Assembly: GCF_020171845.1 (NCBI RefSeq)
Contig: NZ_JAIVAM010000005.1
Location: 248,001 to 312,000 of the forward strand
Direction of reading: 5' to 3'
Length of the DNA stretch: 64,000 bases
Source: Cytobacillus kochii
GTDB lineage: Bacteria; Bacillota; Bacilli; Bacillales; Cytobacillaceae
The position numbers and the translations under genes were made by a program. Positions 9,079 through 18,360 of the stretch are shown piece by piece; within the stretch, counting starts at the first letter, position 1, and each line of letters starts with the position of its first letter. Below the pieces are notes generated by a model, which had not been told where the DNA came from, searched no databases, and was given only the letters and a program-made list of their open reading frames with translations.

Positions 9079-9906
9079 ATGACTATGAAAAAAGTCTTAA
9101 CTATAGCTGGATCAGATTCTAGCGGCGGTGCGGGGATTCAAGCTGATTTAAAAACTTTTCAAGAGCTTGGTGTGTACGGAATGTCAGCACTCACTACTAT
9201 TGTAACAATGGACCCTAAAAACGACTGGCATCATAATGTTTTTCCAATTGAAATTAGTACATTAGAGGCTCAAATTGAAACCATTCTTTCTGTTGGTATA
9301 GATGCAATGAAAACAGGTATGCTTGGTTCAGTGGAAATTATTGAAACAGCTGCCAAAACAATTAAAGAGAGTGGCGTTCCTGCCGTTATTGATCCAGTAA
9401 TGGTATGTAAAGGCGAAGATGAAGTACTACATCCTGAAACAGCGGATGCCCTTCGTGAGGTACTCGTTCCTTTAGCTACCGTTGTGACTCCAAATCTTTT
9501 TGAAGCATCACAACTTGCACAAGTGAAACCGATCAAAACAATTGAAGAAATGAAAAAAGCGGCAGAAAAGATTCATGCACTCGGACCAAAATATGTCATC
9601 ATTAAAGGTGGCAGTAAGCTGCAATCTGAAAAAGCCATCGACCTTTTATTTGATGGAGAAAATTTCACAATCTTGCAGGCTGAACTGATTAATACGCCTT
9701 ACATCCATGGGGCAGGATGCACTTTCTCAAGTGCCATCACTGCTGAACTGGCAAAGGGCAAATCGGTAACAGAAGCAATCGATGTAGCCAAAGATTTTAT
9801 CACTGCAGCCATTACACATGGATTCAAACTAAATGATTATGTTGGACCAACAATGCACGGTGCTTACCGTACTTTTGGAGCGGATCGTACGAAGGTTGAA
9901 CAATAA
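9079..9906 (+). CDS. pdxK: Pyridoxine/pyridoxal kinase (ThiD-like ribokinase fold)
   Basis: 275 aa. ATP-dependent kinase of the vitamin B6 salvage pathway. The N-terminal KVLTIAGSDSSGGAGIQADLKTF, the DPVMVCKG segment, VTPNLFEA and the C-terminal anion-hole motif HGAGCTFSSAITAELAKG (about residues 210-227) closely resemble Bacillus PdxK, a ThiD-related enzyme. It could also phosphorylate hydroxymethylpyrimidine. ATG 9079 lies 9 bases after AGGGAGG. It is transcribed alone with its own promoter and terminator. Confidence 0.9.
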   Translation: MTMKKVLTIAGSDSSGGAGIQADLKTFQELGVYGMSALTTIVTMDPKNDWHHNVFPIEISTLEAQIETILSVGIDAMKTGMLGSVEIIETAAKTIKESGVPAVIDPVMVCKGEDEVLHPETADALREVLVPLATVVTPNLFEASQLAQVKPIKTIEEMKKAAEKIHALGPKYVIIKGGSKLQSEKAIDLLFDGENFTILQAELINTPYIHGAGCTFSSAITAELAKGKSVTEAIDVAKDFITAAITHGFKLNDYVGPTMHGAYRTFGADRTKVEQ

Positions 9907-9915
9907 TAACATTTT

Positions 9916-9956
9916 AAGGAGAATGTCTCTCGAGTGAGCATTCTCCTTTTTTTTCT
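9916..9956 (+). terminator. Terminator after pdxK
   Basis: GGAGAATG and CATTCTCC pair around a loop containing CTCGAG, followed by eight Ts. Confidence 0.88.
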
Positions 9957-10097
9957 TGATCCATTCTTCTAATCATCCTGCTTCCTGAGTCACTCATTAT
10001 GCAAAACCACTTTATTTTTAGTAAAATAAAAGAATCAAATGGATAGCTTAATTCTCATTTTGACAAATTATATAGAAATGCTTTTCGAAAGGGGGAA

Positions 10098-10451
10098 ATG
10101 AATTTGGATATCGTTATGAAAGAACAAGTACAGCTGGCTTTGGATGAACGTGCAAATAAGGACGTTTATATCCACCTTGAAACAACAAACGGTGCTTACG
10201 CTTCACACTTTGATGAGACTTTCTTTTCATCAGGTGCCTATATTCGTAATGCCAAATTAAAATACATTCATAGTAAAATCGCCGGAAACGGACCTTACCG
10301 AATCGGGTTAAAAACTGACATCGGTTGGGTCTATGCGGAGGGCATTACCCATTATGAAATAGATGAACATGATCGCTTATTAATGGCTGGTCATGATTTT
10401 AAAGGTAAACTAGCGGTTTCTTTAGAAATTAGCGAAACACCCTTTGAATAA
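10098..10451 (+). CDS. yojF: YojF family protein (DUF1806)
   Basis: 117 aa, no signal peptide or membrane helix. The VYIHLETTNGAYASH, GAYIRNAK, GPYRIGLK, GWVYAEG and LLMAGHD segments match the small YojF family that sits beside the bacillithiol deacetylase gene in many Bacillus species; the molecular role is not established. The GGGGG ribosome-binding site is only 2-3 bases from ATG 10098 but 8 bases from TTG 10104, so the real start may be 10104. It is 18-21 bases upstream of bshB2. Confidence 0.85.
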   Translation: MNLDIVMKEQVQLALDERANKDVYIHLETTNGAYASHFDETFFSSGAYIRNAKLKYIHSKIAGNGPYRIGLKTDIGWVYAEGITHYEIDEHDRLLMAGHDFKGKLAVSLEISETPFE

Positions 10452-10472
10452 ATAGCGGAAGGAGGAAGAGTG

Positions 10473-11144
10473 ATGGAAAAAGAAAGACAAGTACTTGTTA
10501 TTTTTCCTCATCCAGATGATGAGGCATTTGGCGTTTCTGGTACGATTGCCAAGCATATTCAAAATGGCACACCTGTAACTTACGCATGCTTAACACTGGG
10601 GGAAATGGGTAGAAATATGGGCGACCCCCCTTTTGCGACAAGAGAATCATTGCCACATATTCGAAAGCAAGAGCTTCAAAATGCCGCTAAAGCGATGGGC
10701 ATAACTGACTTGAGAATGCTTGGTTACCGCGATAAAACGGTTGAATTTGAACCAGAAGATAAACTAGCACATCATATGGGTGAAATCATAGAAGAATTAA
10801 ACCCCTCTTTGATCATTACATTCTACCCAGGTTATGCAGTGCATCCAGATCATGATGCAACAGGTGCGGCAGTTATTCATGCCGTTAAAAGCCTTCCAAA
10901 AGAAAAACGTCCAAAGGTATATTGCGTTGCTTTTTCTAACAATTGTGAGGAAGAAATCGGTGCGGCAGATGTTGTTCATGATGTAACAGAAGTTGCTGAC
11001 ATTAAATTGAATACATTAAAAGCCCATGTCTCACAAACACAGTTAATGATTAAGGAAATGGAAGAAAACCTTAAGAAACAGGACCCTGCTGTGATGGCTA
11101 GAATTAACCAAGAACGTTTTTGGACCTATCAATTTGATGAATAA
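10473..11144 (+). CDS. bshB2: Bacillithiol biosynthesis deacetylase BshB2
   Basis: About 223 aa, LmbE/PIG-L family zinc deacetylase. It removes the acetyl group from GlcNAc-malate (and may act on bacillithiol conjugates). Zinc-site motif HPDDE at residues 13-17 and a second motif HPDHD in the middle; LGEMGRNMGDP is typical of the BshB2 branch. ATG 10473 lies 7 bases after AAGGAGG; a GTG immediately before it is less likely. It follows yojF and ends at a bidirectional terminator. Confidence 0.92.
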   Translation: MEKERQVLVIFPHPDDEAFGVSGTIAKHIQNGTPVTYACLTLGEMGRNMGDPPFATRESLPHIRKQELQNAAKAMGITDLRMLGYRDKTVEFEPEDKLAHHMGEIIEELNPSLIITFYPGYAVHPDHDATGAAVIHAVKSLPKEKRPKVYCVAFSNNCEEEIGAADVVHDVTEVADIKLNTLKAHVSQTQLMIKEMEENLKKQDPAVMARINQERFWTYQFDE

Positions 11145-11149
11145 ATACT

Positions 11150-11194
11150 TAAAAAAACAGAACCTCCATTTACCATTGGAAGTTCTGTTTTTTA
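11150..11194. terminator. Bidirectional terminator between bshB2 and the SRPBCC gene
   Basis: ACAGAAC-TCCA and TGGAAGTTCTGT form the stem, with seven As before it and TTTTTT after it, so it serves both converging genes. Confidence 0.88.
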
Positions 11195-11202
11195 TTGAAA
11201 GC

Positions 11203-11715
11203 TTATTTTGTTTGGTTTTCTTCAACTTTTTCTTCTAGCTGTTCGCCTTCTTTGGAGACATCTTCATCAGATACTTCTTTCGTACCTTCAAGCATATTTT
11301 TCAAATTCGTTAATTGATAGCCATCTTCACGATGTACCATGTTCACTAAAAATTTACGTAGAAGCTTCATTTTAAATCCTGTTGTTTTAATATTGGCTTC
11401 TAAATCAACCTGTGTACCTTCATCCACTTCATCAAAACGATAATAGTATTCTGCGATTAAACCGTTGGAATTCGATCGAGTTGCAAATACCTTATTTGTT
11501 TCATATGCTAATACTTCGATTTCAGATGTGATATCGGAAGCACGAACTCTTCTTGTTTCTCTCAGTTTTGAACCCACAGCTAATGGCTCGTCATTGATCT
11601 TTTCTCTTTTTACTACAAGTGGCATGATCTCATGAATATTATCTATATCGACCATATAGGAAAAAACTTCTTCAACTGGTTTATGAATAATTACGGTTGT
11701 GCGAAAGTCAGACAT
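11203..11715 (-). CDS. SRPBCC (START/polyketide-cyclase fold) family protein
   Basis: 170 aa, predicted cytoplasmic. The start MSDFRTTVIIHKPVEEVFSYM is the classic beginning of this fold (a first strand, then the xPVEEVF helix), followed by DIDNIHEIMPLVV and a C-terminal helix near 120-145. The last 25 residues are strongly acidic and probably disordered. Such proteins bind hydrophobic ligands; the ligand cannot be told. It is a single-gene unit. Confidence 0.8.
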   Translation of the reverse strand: MSDFRTTVIIHKPVEEVFSYMVDIDNIHEIMPLVVKREKINDEPLAVGSKLRETRRVRASDITSEIEVLAYETNKVFATRSNSNGLIAEYYYRFDEVDEGTQVDLEANIKTTGFKMKLLRKFLVNMVHREDGYQLTNLKNMLEGTKEVSDEDVSKEGEQLEEKVEENQTK

Positions 11716-11832
11716 TATGTTTTCTACAACTCCATTCGTTAACTATCTACATTCATTCTTACCATAAAGTTGGGGTTGCTGTCATCTTAGACGAATAGAA
11801 GATTAACTGCTGTTCGCTTATCGTTTTGCTAC

Positions 11833-12897
11833 TTATTTGATTTTTAATCGATATAAACGATCATCCTGTTCTGCCGGATTGCCGCGGCCATCTGTATTAT
11901 TACTGATAAAATACAGATGATCGCCATCGACATAAACATCTCTTACTCTACCTACGTCACTTACTAAAGTAGACATTTCATTTGTCTCTAAATTTAACTG
12001 CATGACTGCGGTACCTCTTAAACTTGCTATATAAAGATTATTATCTGCATAAGCAATACCTGATGGTGCCCAGGTTGTGTCATCTCCTGAGGTGACGAGT
12101 GGGGCAATCATCCCTTCTTTTTCCTCTGTGCCCGTAATTTCAGGCCAACCATAATTCCCATTTGCGGTTATTTTATTAATTTCATCATTTGCTGTTGGAC
12201 CATGTTCACTTGCGTACATGTCTCCTCCATCTGTCCATGCCAATCCTTGAGGATTACGATGACCATAGCTATAAAGATAAGATTCTTTTGAAGGATTATC
12301 TTCTGGAATACTACCATCTTTATCCATCCTTAAGATCTTCCCTGCTAACGAATTTTGATCTTGTGCAAGTTCAGGTTCTGTCGCATCTCCTGTAGTGACA
12401 TATAATTTATCATCTGGACCAATCGCTAGTCTTCCCCCATGATGAAAAGCACCACTCGGAATTTCATCTAAAAGCAAATCCGTTTCCACCCAAACTTGTT
12501 TTTGATCATCCAATGATAATGTGACAACACGATTAAGCGGTTGACCATCGAGCTCATATGTATAATAAGCAATTCCTTTTGTACCATCATCAATTAATAC
12601 AAACCCAAGTAATCCTGCTTCTTGTGCCGTTGATAATGATTTCTCTAATTCTACTGGTTGACGAGTTAATTCTCCCCCTTCAATTTTAGCAATTGTCCCT
12701 TTTCTTTCCGACAAATAGAATACGTCATCGCGCTTATTAATTGACCAAGGGATATCAAGATCTTCTGCCACCACTTCTAACTTTTGCTGATTCGAAACAT
12801 CTACCGATTCTGGTTCTTCATCCATTTCATTGTTAGAATTACAACCCATAAGAATAAGTAGGAAACTTACAACAAATAAAATAGTCAGTTTCTTCAC
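11833..12897 (-). CDS. Sugar dehydrogenase-like beta-propeller lipoprotein (glucose/sorbosone dehydrogenase family)
   Basis: 354 aa. Lipoprotein signal with lipobox LMGC at residues 16-19, so it is anchored outside the membrane. The PQQ-dependent sugar dehydrogenase (GSDH) family is shown by DLDIPWSI, GLLGFVL, FHHGGRLAIGPDDKLYVTTGD, YSYGHRNPQGLAW, SEHGPTANDEIN and GNYGWPE. Family members oxidise aldoses with soluble PQQ; some relatives may not bind PQQ. No PQQ biosynthesis gene is nearby, so the cofactor would come from outside or the role may differ. Confidence 0.85.
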   Translation of the reverse strand: MKKLTILFVVSFLLILMGCNSNNEMDEEPESVDVSNQQKLEVVAEDLDIPWSINKRDDVFYLSERKGTIAKIEGGELTRQPVELEKSLSTAQEAGLLGFVLIDDGTKGIAYYTYELDGQPLNRVVTLSLDDQKQVWVETDLLLDEIPSGAFHHGGRLAIGPDDKLYVTTGDATEPELAQDQNSLAGKILRMDKDGSIPEDNPSKESYLYSYGHRNPQGLAWTDGGDMYASEHGPTANDEINKITANGNYGWPEITGTEEKEGMIAPLVTSGDDTTWAPSGIAYADNNLYIASLRGTAVMQLNLETNEMSTLVSDVGRVRDVYVDGDHLYFISNNTDGRGNPAEQDDRLYRLKIK

Positions 12898-12994
12898 TAA
12901 ATCTACATCCTTTCTTTTTTTAAAAATCTTGTTATATTAAAGTAATAATTTTCAGAATGATATGATAAAATTCTATCAAAAGGGGGAATGATAG

Positions 12995-14314
12995 ATGAAA
13001 ATTATTGTTAGCTTTTTTAATCGTCTAATGCAAAGATACTTACCAGACCCATTTCTATTTGTTATCATTTTAACATTTTTAGTGTTTGCACTTGGACTCA
13101 TATTTACTGATAGTGGTCCATATCAAATGGTCCAATTCTGGGGTGAAGGATTCTGGGGATTATTATCTTTTGCTATGCAAATGGTACTAGTGTTAATTAC
13201 CGGTCATGTATTAGCAAGCAGTGCTATATTCAAAGCTGGACTGAGTGCCTTAGCTTCAAAAGCAAAAACACCTGGGCAAGCTGTTATTATTGTAACAATC
13301 ATATCTTTACTTGCCAGTTGGATTAACTGGGGGTTTGGATTAGTCATTGGTGCTTTATTTGCAAAAGAGTTAGCGCGCCATGTAAAAGGAGTCGATTATC
13401 GTCTATTAATTGCAAGCGCTTACTCAGGCTTTGTTATTTGGCATGGTGGTATTTCAGGATCAACACCGCTAACCATTGCCACTCCAGGTCATTTTTCCGA
13501 AGATTTGATTGGGATTATTCCAACAAGCGAAACCATCTTTTCATCATTTAACTTGATTATCACTATCGCACTTTTTATTGTTTTACCTATTATCAATCGA
13601 TTCATGCTTCCAGCTAAAGATGATACTGTTACGGTTGATCCAGCGTTATTAAAAGAAGATTTACCTGCAGCGACATTAGAAAGAGATTCCATGACACCAG
13701 CAGAGAAATTAGAGAATAGCCAAATACTCTCGTTACTTATTGGCGTGATGGGATTAATCTTCTTATTTTATTATTTTGTTACTAATGGTTTTGCCCTAAA
13801 TTTAGATATTGTAAACTTTCTTTTTCTATTTCTTGGTATTCTCTTTCATCGTACCCCTCGTCACTTCTTGCAGGCAGTTACGAATGCTGTTAAAGGTGGC
13901 AGTGGCATTATTATTCAATTTCCGTTCTATGCAGGAATTATTGGTATGATGACAGCTTCAGGCCTAGCGGCTGTTATATCCAATGGATTTGTTTCTATTG
14001 CTAATGAACATACTTTACCATTATTTACTTTCCTGAGTGCAGGTCTTGTCAATATTTTTGTACCATCTGGTGGGGGTCAATGGGCTGTGCAAGCTCCTGT
14101 TATGTTAGATGCAGCGATCGCATTAGATGTTTCCATCCCTAAAATCGCAATGGCGGTAGCATGGGGAGATGCTTGGACGAACTTAATACAGCCTTTTTGG
14201 GCTTTACCCGCTCTTGCCATCGCAGGTCTAAAAGCAAAAGATATTATGGGCTTTTGTGTACTTACATTAATTGCTAGTGGAATCATTATTTCGTTAGGTT
14301 TCTTACTATTATAA
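12995..14314 (+). CDS. atoE: Short-chain fatty acid transporter (AtoE family)
   Basis: 439-aa polytopic membrane protein with about 10-12 hydrophobic segments. The N-terminal FFNRLMQRYLPDPFLFVIILTFLVFALGL, INWGFGLVIGALFAKELAR, YSGFVIWHGGISGSTPL and VPSGGGQWAVQAPVM are hallmarks of AtoE carriers for acetoacetate, butyrate and similar acids. A GGGGGAATG site precedes ATG 12995. No fatty-acid or acetoacetate enzymes are adjacent, so the substrate is by family only. Confidence 0.9.
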   Translation: MKIIVSFFNRLMQRYLPDPFLFVIILTFLVFALGLIFTDSGPYQMVQFWGEGFWGLLSFAMQMVLVLITGHVLASSAIFKAGLSALASKAKTPGQAVIIVTIISLLASWINWGFGLVIGALFAKELARHVKGVDYRLLIASAYSGFVIWHGGISGSTPLTIATPGHFSEDLIGIIPTSETIFSSFNLIITIALFIVLPIINRFMLPAKDDTVTVDPALLKEDLPAATLERDSMTPAEKLENSQILSLLIGVMGLIFLFYYFVTNGFALNLDIVNFLFLFLGILFHRTPRHFLQAVTNAVKGGSGIIIQFPFYAGIIGMMTASGLAAVISNGFVSIANEHTLPLFTFLSAGLVNIFVPSGGGQWAVQAPVMLDAAIALDVSIPKIAMAVAWGDAWTNLIQPFWALPALAIAGLKAKDIMGFCVLTLIASGIIISLGFLLL

Positions 14315-14352
14315 AACAAACAAATTTACGAAAAGTATGAGGATTTATGCAC

Positions 14353-14391
14353 CAGTCTGAAGCAATTCGTGATGTAAATCGCTTCAGACTG
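14353..14391. other. Strong hairpin after atoE without a T-run
   Basis: CAGTCTGAAGC pairs perfectly with GCTTCAGACTG around a 17-base loop, 38 bases after the atoE stop. The sequence after it (TGTGATAATTAG) lacks the U-tract of an intrinsic terminator, so it may be a weak terminator or an mRNA-stabilising 3' end. The following 14393-14700 holds no supported gene. Confidence 0.6.
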
Positions 14392-14706
14392 TGTGATAAT
14401 TAGATTGGTTAATCGCCATAGTAACATTATCATTTGTCTAAAGTCTATTTTCAACTATTGGTGCATACCCTTTTACGCTCAAAATCACCTCTTTTTGCTG
14501 CCACTTGCATCTACATCACTTCTGCACGCTTATCCTATCCTCTGCTTATCCTCACCTATAGGGATATTTATTAGACCAAAGGATATGTTTAACAACTCAT
14601 CTACCGTTTCTTACATCTAGTTCTCCAATAAGTGAAGAGAAAAGCCCCCATAAATTCGACCAGTTATTATGTTGAGCAACATCGAATAAGTTTTTTATTT
14701 TTACCA

Positions 14707-14737
14707 TTGTATCTAACGTAACGTGAGGTTTTATAAT
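14707..14737 (+). promoter_or_regulatory. MerR-type promoter/operator of the regulator-exporter pair
   Basis: TTGTAT (14707-14712) and TATAAT (14732-14737) are separated by exactly 19 bases, the over-long spacer typical of MerR-activated promoters. The spacer holds the imperfect inverted repeat ATCTAACGT-ACGTGAGGT, close to sites used by TipA/Mta-type regulators. Autoactivation by the gene immediately downstream is inferred. Confidence 0.75.
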
Positions 14738-14758
14738 ACTACATAAGGAGGGCCTCTT

Positions 14759-15553
14759 ATGACAAATGATTATTACCGTATTGGAGAGTTTGCTAAGAAA
14801 ACAAATACGACCATTCGTACATTGCATTATTATGATGAGATTGGCTTATTAAAGCCCGCACGCACTAGCAAAACAGGTGATAGATATTATTCTACAAACG
14901 AAATATTAACAGTTCAAAAGATTGTTACTTTAAAATACTTGGGTTATCCATTAAATAAAATACAGAAACTTCTCAACAACAATGAGTGGGATCTGCGACA
15001 ATCTCTTTCGTTTCAACGAGAAGAGCTCGTTATCAAAAGACAGCAAATAAATCATATGATTAAAACATTAGACCATGCTCTTTCTATTTTAGAAGAAAAT
15101 CAAACAGTTGATCCCAATATTTTCATTATGCTTATTAACTCCATTCAAATGGAGGCGGAGCATAAAGAATGGATGAGGAATTTTATCCCTGAGCATATGA
15201 TTCAAGATATCTACAATATTTCTGATGAAAAACAACAACAACTAAACAAACGAGTCGCTAAAGAATTTGCAAACATAAAAAAGTTGGTGGGCACTGATCA
15301 TAATGATGAGCATGTCCAAACAGTGGTTGCAGCCATTTGGGATATCCTCTATGACCTTTATCCCAATATAGAGGATATCATTCTCCGCATAACAGAAGTA
15401 AATGACGATATTGATCGCCATCTTGCCGAAGCTCCTGTTCTTTTCCCCTCTCCATTTACAGTGGAAGAAGAAGAATGGCTTGCCCAAGCTATCTCCATTT
15501 ATCTAGAAAAGAAAGGAATGGAAAAAATTGAAGACAAAAAAGAAAACGACTAG
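14759..15553 (+). CDS. MerR family regulator with TipAS-like ligand domain
   Basis: 264 aa. N-terminal winged HTH (YRIGEFAKKTNTTIRTLHYYDEIGLL, residues 6-31, and DRYYS), a dimerising helix around 75-115, and a C-terminal alpha-helical domain of about 145 residues with the size and pattern of TipAS antibiotic-recognition domains. ATG 14759 follows AAGGAGGGCC. The downstream exporter gene overlaps its end by 26 bases, and the promoter carries a MerR-type operator. Together these suggest that drug binding by the C-terminal domain induces its own operon. Confidence 0.88.
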   Translation: MTNDYYRIGEFAKKTNTTIRTLHYYDEIGLLKPARTSKTGDRYYSTNEILTVQKIVTLKYLGYPLNKIQKLLNNNEWDLRQSLSFQREELVIKRQQINHMIKTLDHALSILEENQTVDPNIFIMLINSIQMEAEHKEWMRNFIPEHMIQDIYNISDEKQQQLNKRVAKEFANIKKLVGTDHNDEHVQTVVAAIWDILYDLYPNIEDIILRITEVNDDIDRHLAEAPVLFPSPFTVEEEEWLAQAISIYLEKKGMEKIEDKKEND

Positions 15554-17261
15554 TCTGTGGTCATTATTAAAAGGCGCAAATGTACCAAAGTGGATCATAA
15601 TTGTTGCTTTGCTACTCAGCCTACTTGAAACCGCAGCAGGATTGGTCGTTCCATTATTCACAGCTAATATGGTCGACCAGTTAGCTACATCTCGCCTTGA
15701 ACTTTCGCTCATTGCATTATTAGGAGGCGCGTTCATTATCCAAACAATTGCCTCAGGTTTCTCCTTTTATTTAATGACTTATATTGGAGAGAGAATGGTT
15801 GCTTCTTTACGAAGGAAACTATGGGAACATTCCATCCATCTCCCAATTCCTTTCTTTGATAAGCATCAATCAGGAGAAACAATGAGCCGCATCACACAAG
15901 ATACAAATATAGTAAAAACGTTGATTACCCAACATATTATTACTTTTATAACGGGAATGATTTCAATCATTGGGGCAATTATTATTCTACTAATGATTGA
16001 CTGGCGAATGACACTCATCATGCTTATTGCTGTTCCATTAGCCGTTCTTATAATTATGCCGCTCGGGCAAAAAATATATAAAGTCTCTTTATCTACCCAA
16101 GATCAAATGGCTGACTTTACAAGTAATCTTGGTCGGGTCTTATCAGATATTCGACTTGTGAAGGCTTATCAAGCTGAAAAAACGGAGATTGAAAAAGGGG
16201 ATAAAAACATTCAGCGCTTATTCCAATTTGGTTTAAAGGAAGCAAAAATCCAGGCTGTCGTCTCACCATTTATGACCTTTATTATGATGTTTGTTCTTGT
16301 TGTCCTAATTGGATACGGCGGTGTACGAGTCGCTTCAGGGGAATTATCTGCAGGTTCATTGGTAGCTATTATTATTTATATGTTCCAGATTGTTGTTCCA
16401 TTTACCCAAATGGCTTCCTTCTTTACTGCTTATCAAAAAGCAATGGGTGCAACAGAAAGAATTCAGGATATGTTAAATACACCTACTGAGAATATGAATG
16501 AAGGAACAAAAGGGATAATTCATCCAGAGGAGATTTCTTTTAACCAACTCCAATTCTCATATAAAGAGGACCAGATCATTAAAGATATCAATTTACACAT
16601 TCCAGCTGGAAAAACGACGGCATTTGTCGGTCCAAGTGGTAGCGGTAAAACAACCTTATTCGCTCTGCTCGAACGCTTTTATGAACCTAATGGTGGCCTT
16701 ATTCTATTAAATGGTCATCCTGCAGACGAGTATGCTCTTGAAAATTGGCGGGAACAAATTGGTTATGTTTCTCAGGAGAGCCCGCTGATGTCTGGCACGA
16801 TTCGAGAAAACTTAACATATGGCACGAAAAGAGAAATTAGTGAAGAGGAATTACGGCAAGCAACTATACAAGCTCATGCAGCAGAGTTTATAGAGAGATT
16901 GCCAAATGGTTTAAACACTGATGTAGGGGAAAGAGGAATTAAACTCTCTGGTGGACAACGCCAACGCATTGCCATTGCTAGGGCCATTATTCGTGATCCA
17001 AAAATTCTTTTATTAGATGAAGCCACATCGAATCTTGATAGTTCATCCGAACAACTCGTACAATCAGCTCTCCAAAATTTAATGAAAGGCCGAACAACAC
17101 TCGTCATTGCACACAGACTGTCAACTATCATTGATGCCGACCAAATTATTGTTCTCGAAAATGGAAAAATCACAGGAAAAGGGACACACGCTGAATTGCT
17201 GCAATCACACCCTTTATACGTACAACTCGCTACAAAGCAATTAAATATCAGTCAAACGTAA
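15528..17261 (+). CDS. ABC exporter half-transporter (BmrA/LmrA-like multidrug type)
   Basis: 577 aa. N-terminal six-helix transmembrane domain (about 1-310) containing the MSRITQDTNIVK coupling region, then an ATPase domain with Walker A GPSGSGKT, Q-loop YVSQESPLMSGTIREN, signature LSGGQRQR, Walker B ILLLDEATSNLD and the H-loop AHRLST. It would act as a homodimer. Overall closest in character to B. subtilis BmrA. TTG 15528 follows AAAGGA and overlaps the MerR gene, so the two are translationally coupled. Substrate unknown; the regulator suggests an antibiotic-like compound. Confidence 0.9.
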   Translation: MKTKKKTTSLWSLLKGANVPKWIIIVALLLSLLETAAGLVVPLFTANMVDQLATSRLELSLIALLGGAFIIQTIASGFSFYLMTYIGERMVASLRRKLWEHSIHLPIPFFDKHQSGETMSRITQDTNIVKTLITQHIITFITGMISIIGAIIILLMIDWRMTLIMLIAVPLAVLIIMPLGQKIYKVSLSTQDQMADFTSNLGRVLSDIRLVKAYQAEKTEIEKGDKNIQRLFQFGLKEAKIQAVVSPFMTFIMMFVLVVLIGYGGVRVASGELSAGSLVAIIIYMFQIVVPFTQMASFFTAYQKAMGATERIQDMLNTPTENMNEGTKGIIHPEEISFNQLQFSYKEDQIIKDINLHIPAGKTTAFVGPSGSGKTTLFALLERFYEPNGGLILLNGHPADEYALENWREQIGYVSQESPLMSGTIRENLTYGTKREISEEELRQATIQAHAAEFIERLPNGLNTDVGERGIKLSGGQRQRIAIARAIIRDPKILLLDEATSNLDSSSEQLVQSALQNLMKGRTTLVIAHRLSTIIDADQIIVLENGKITGKGTHAELLQSHPLYVQLATKQLNISQT

Positions 17262-17296
17262 GCTGAGAGAGAGGCATACCTCTACTCAGCTTCTTT
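17259..17296 (+). terminator. Terminator after the ABC exporter gene
   Basis: AAGCTGAG with GAGAGG pairs with CCTCTACTCAGCTT, followed by CTTTT. It also borders the converging ABC-2 ATPase gene. Confidence 0.75.
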
Positions 17297-18315
17297 TATG
17301 ACCCACTTTTAACAGGAATAGGTTGCTCAACACCGTCAAAGCCTTCTTGATAAATACGACTAATAATTGATTCAATTTCAGGCTCTTCGACAGTTAAATC
17401 TTTAATATTATGTGTTTGTGTAATTTGCGTGATAACACCCGAAGCAGATATATCTTCTCGATTAAAGCGTATCCAATACTTACCTGCTTCTTCTTTAAAC
17501 ACTTCTGCTTTTTCAAGCGTCAATGGCTTAGAATGTTGTTCTAGATCTACTACAAGAGTACGAATTTTCCCAAATCGATTTTTCACTACAGCCATTTCTC
17601 CATCATACACTTTCTGCCCGTGATCAATTAATACCATCCTTTTACAAAGTTGCTCGATATCTTCCATATCATGGGTGGTTAAAATAACTGTAATATCGCG
17701 TTCTTTATTGATTTCTTTTATAAATGTACGCATGCGTTCTTTCGCCACTACGTCTAACCCAATCGTTGGTTCATCTAAGAATAAAATGGGAGGATCATGC
17801 AGTAAGGAAGCGGCAATGTCAGCACGCATTCTCTGACCTAACGAAAGTTGCCTGACTGGCGTATTGATGAACTCATCTAACCCAAGAATTTCCGTAAATG
17901 TATCCATATTTTCTTTATAGCGGCTATGCGAAACTTGATAAATTTCCTTTAATAATTCGAATGATTCAATCGTTGGTAAATCCCACCATAATTGCGTTCT
18001 TTGCCCAAAGACAACACCTATATTTTTTGCATTTGCTTGGCGGTTTTCATAAGGAACGATGCCATTTACTTTAACCGTTCCTCCACTAGGCACAAGAATT
18101 CCGGTTAACATTTTAATCGTTGTTGATTTCCCTGCACCGTTAGGCCCGATATAGCCGACCATTTCTCCTTTATCCACAGTGAAACTTACATCCTTTACCG
18201 CATGCTTCGTATAAAATTCACGTTTTACCAGACTTTTCATGGCACCAAGAAAGCCGGTCTCACGTTTCGCAACTTTAAATTCTTTCATCAACTGATCTAC
18301 TTCTATGATAGCCAT
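17296..18315 (-). CDS. ABC-2 type transporter ATP-binding protein
   Basis: 339 aa. Walker A GPNGAGKS near residues 58-65, the GVVFGQRTQLWWDLP Q-loop region, signature LSLGQRMRADIA, Walker B ILFLDEPTIGLD and the H-loop TTHDMEDIEQL, then a C-terminal regulatory extension. The RTQLWWDLP segment is characteristic of the ABC-2 ATPases that pair with two different permeases of about 265 aa, as found here. It is the third gene of the operon. Export of a lipid or small molecule is likely by family; the substrate is unknown. Confidence 0.88.
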   Translation of the reverse strand: MAIIEVDQLMKEFKVAKRETGFLGAMKSLVKREFYTKHAVKDVSFTVDKGEMVGYIGPNGAGKSTTIKMLTGILVPSGGTVKVNGIVPYENRQANAKNIGVVFGQRTQLWWDLPTIESFELLKEIYQVSHSRYKENMDTFTEILGLDEFINTPVRQLSLGQRMRADIAASLLHDPPILFLDEPTIGLDVVAKERMRTFIKEINKERDITVILTTHDMEDIEQLCKRMVLIDHGQKVYDGEMAVVKNRFGKIRTLVVDLEQHSKPLTLEKAEVFKEEAGKYWIRFNREDISASGVITQITQTHNIKDLTVEEPEIESIISRIYQEGFDGVEQPIPVKSGS

Positions 18316-18360
18316 TCTTTACCCTCCACTCTGTTTATGACTGCCAACCTTCACTACGCT

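Noticed and set aside
14393-14620. Small protein of about 75 aa after atoE
   Set aside because: The start lies in the hairpin, there is no ribosome-binding site, and the composition looks like translated intergenic DNA.
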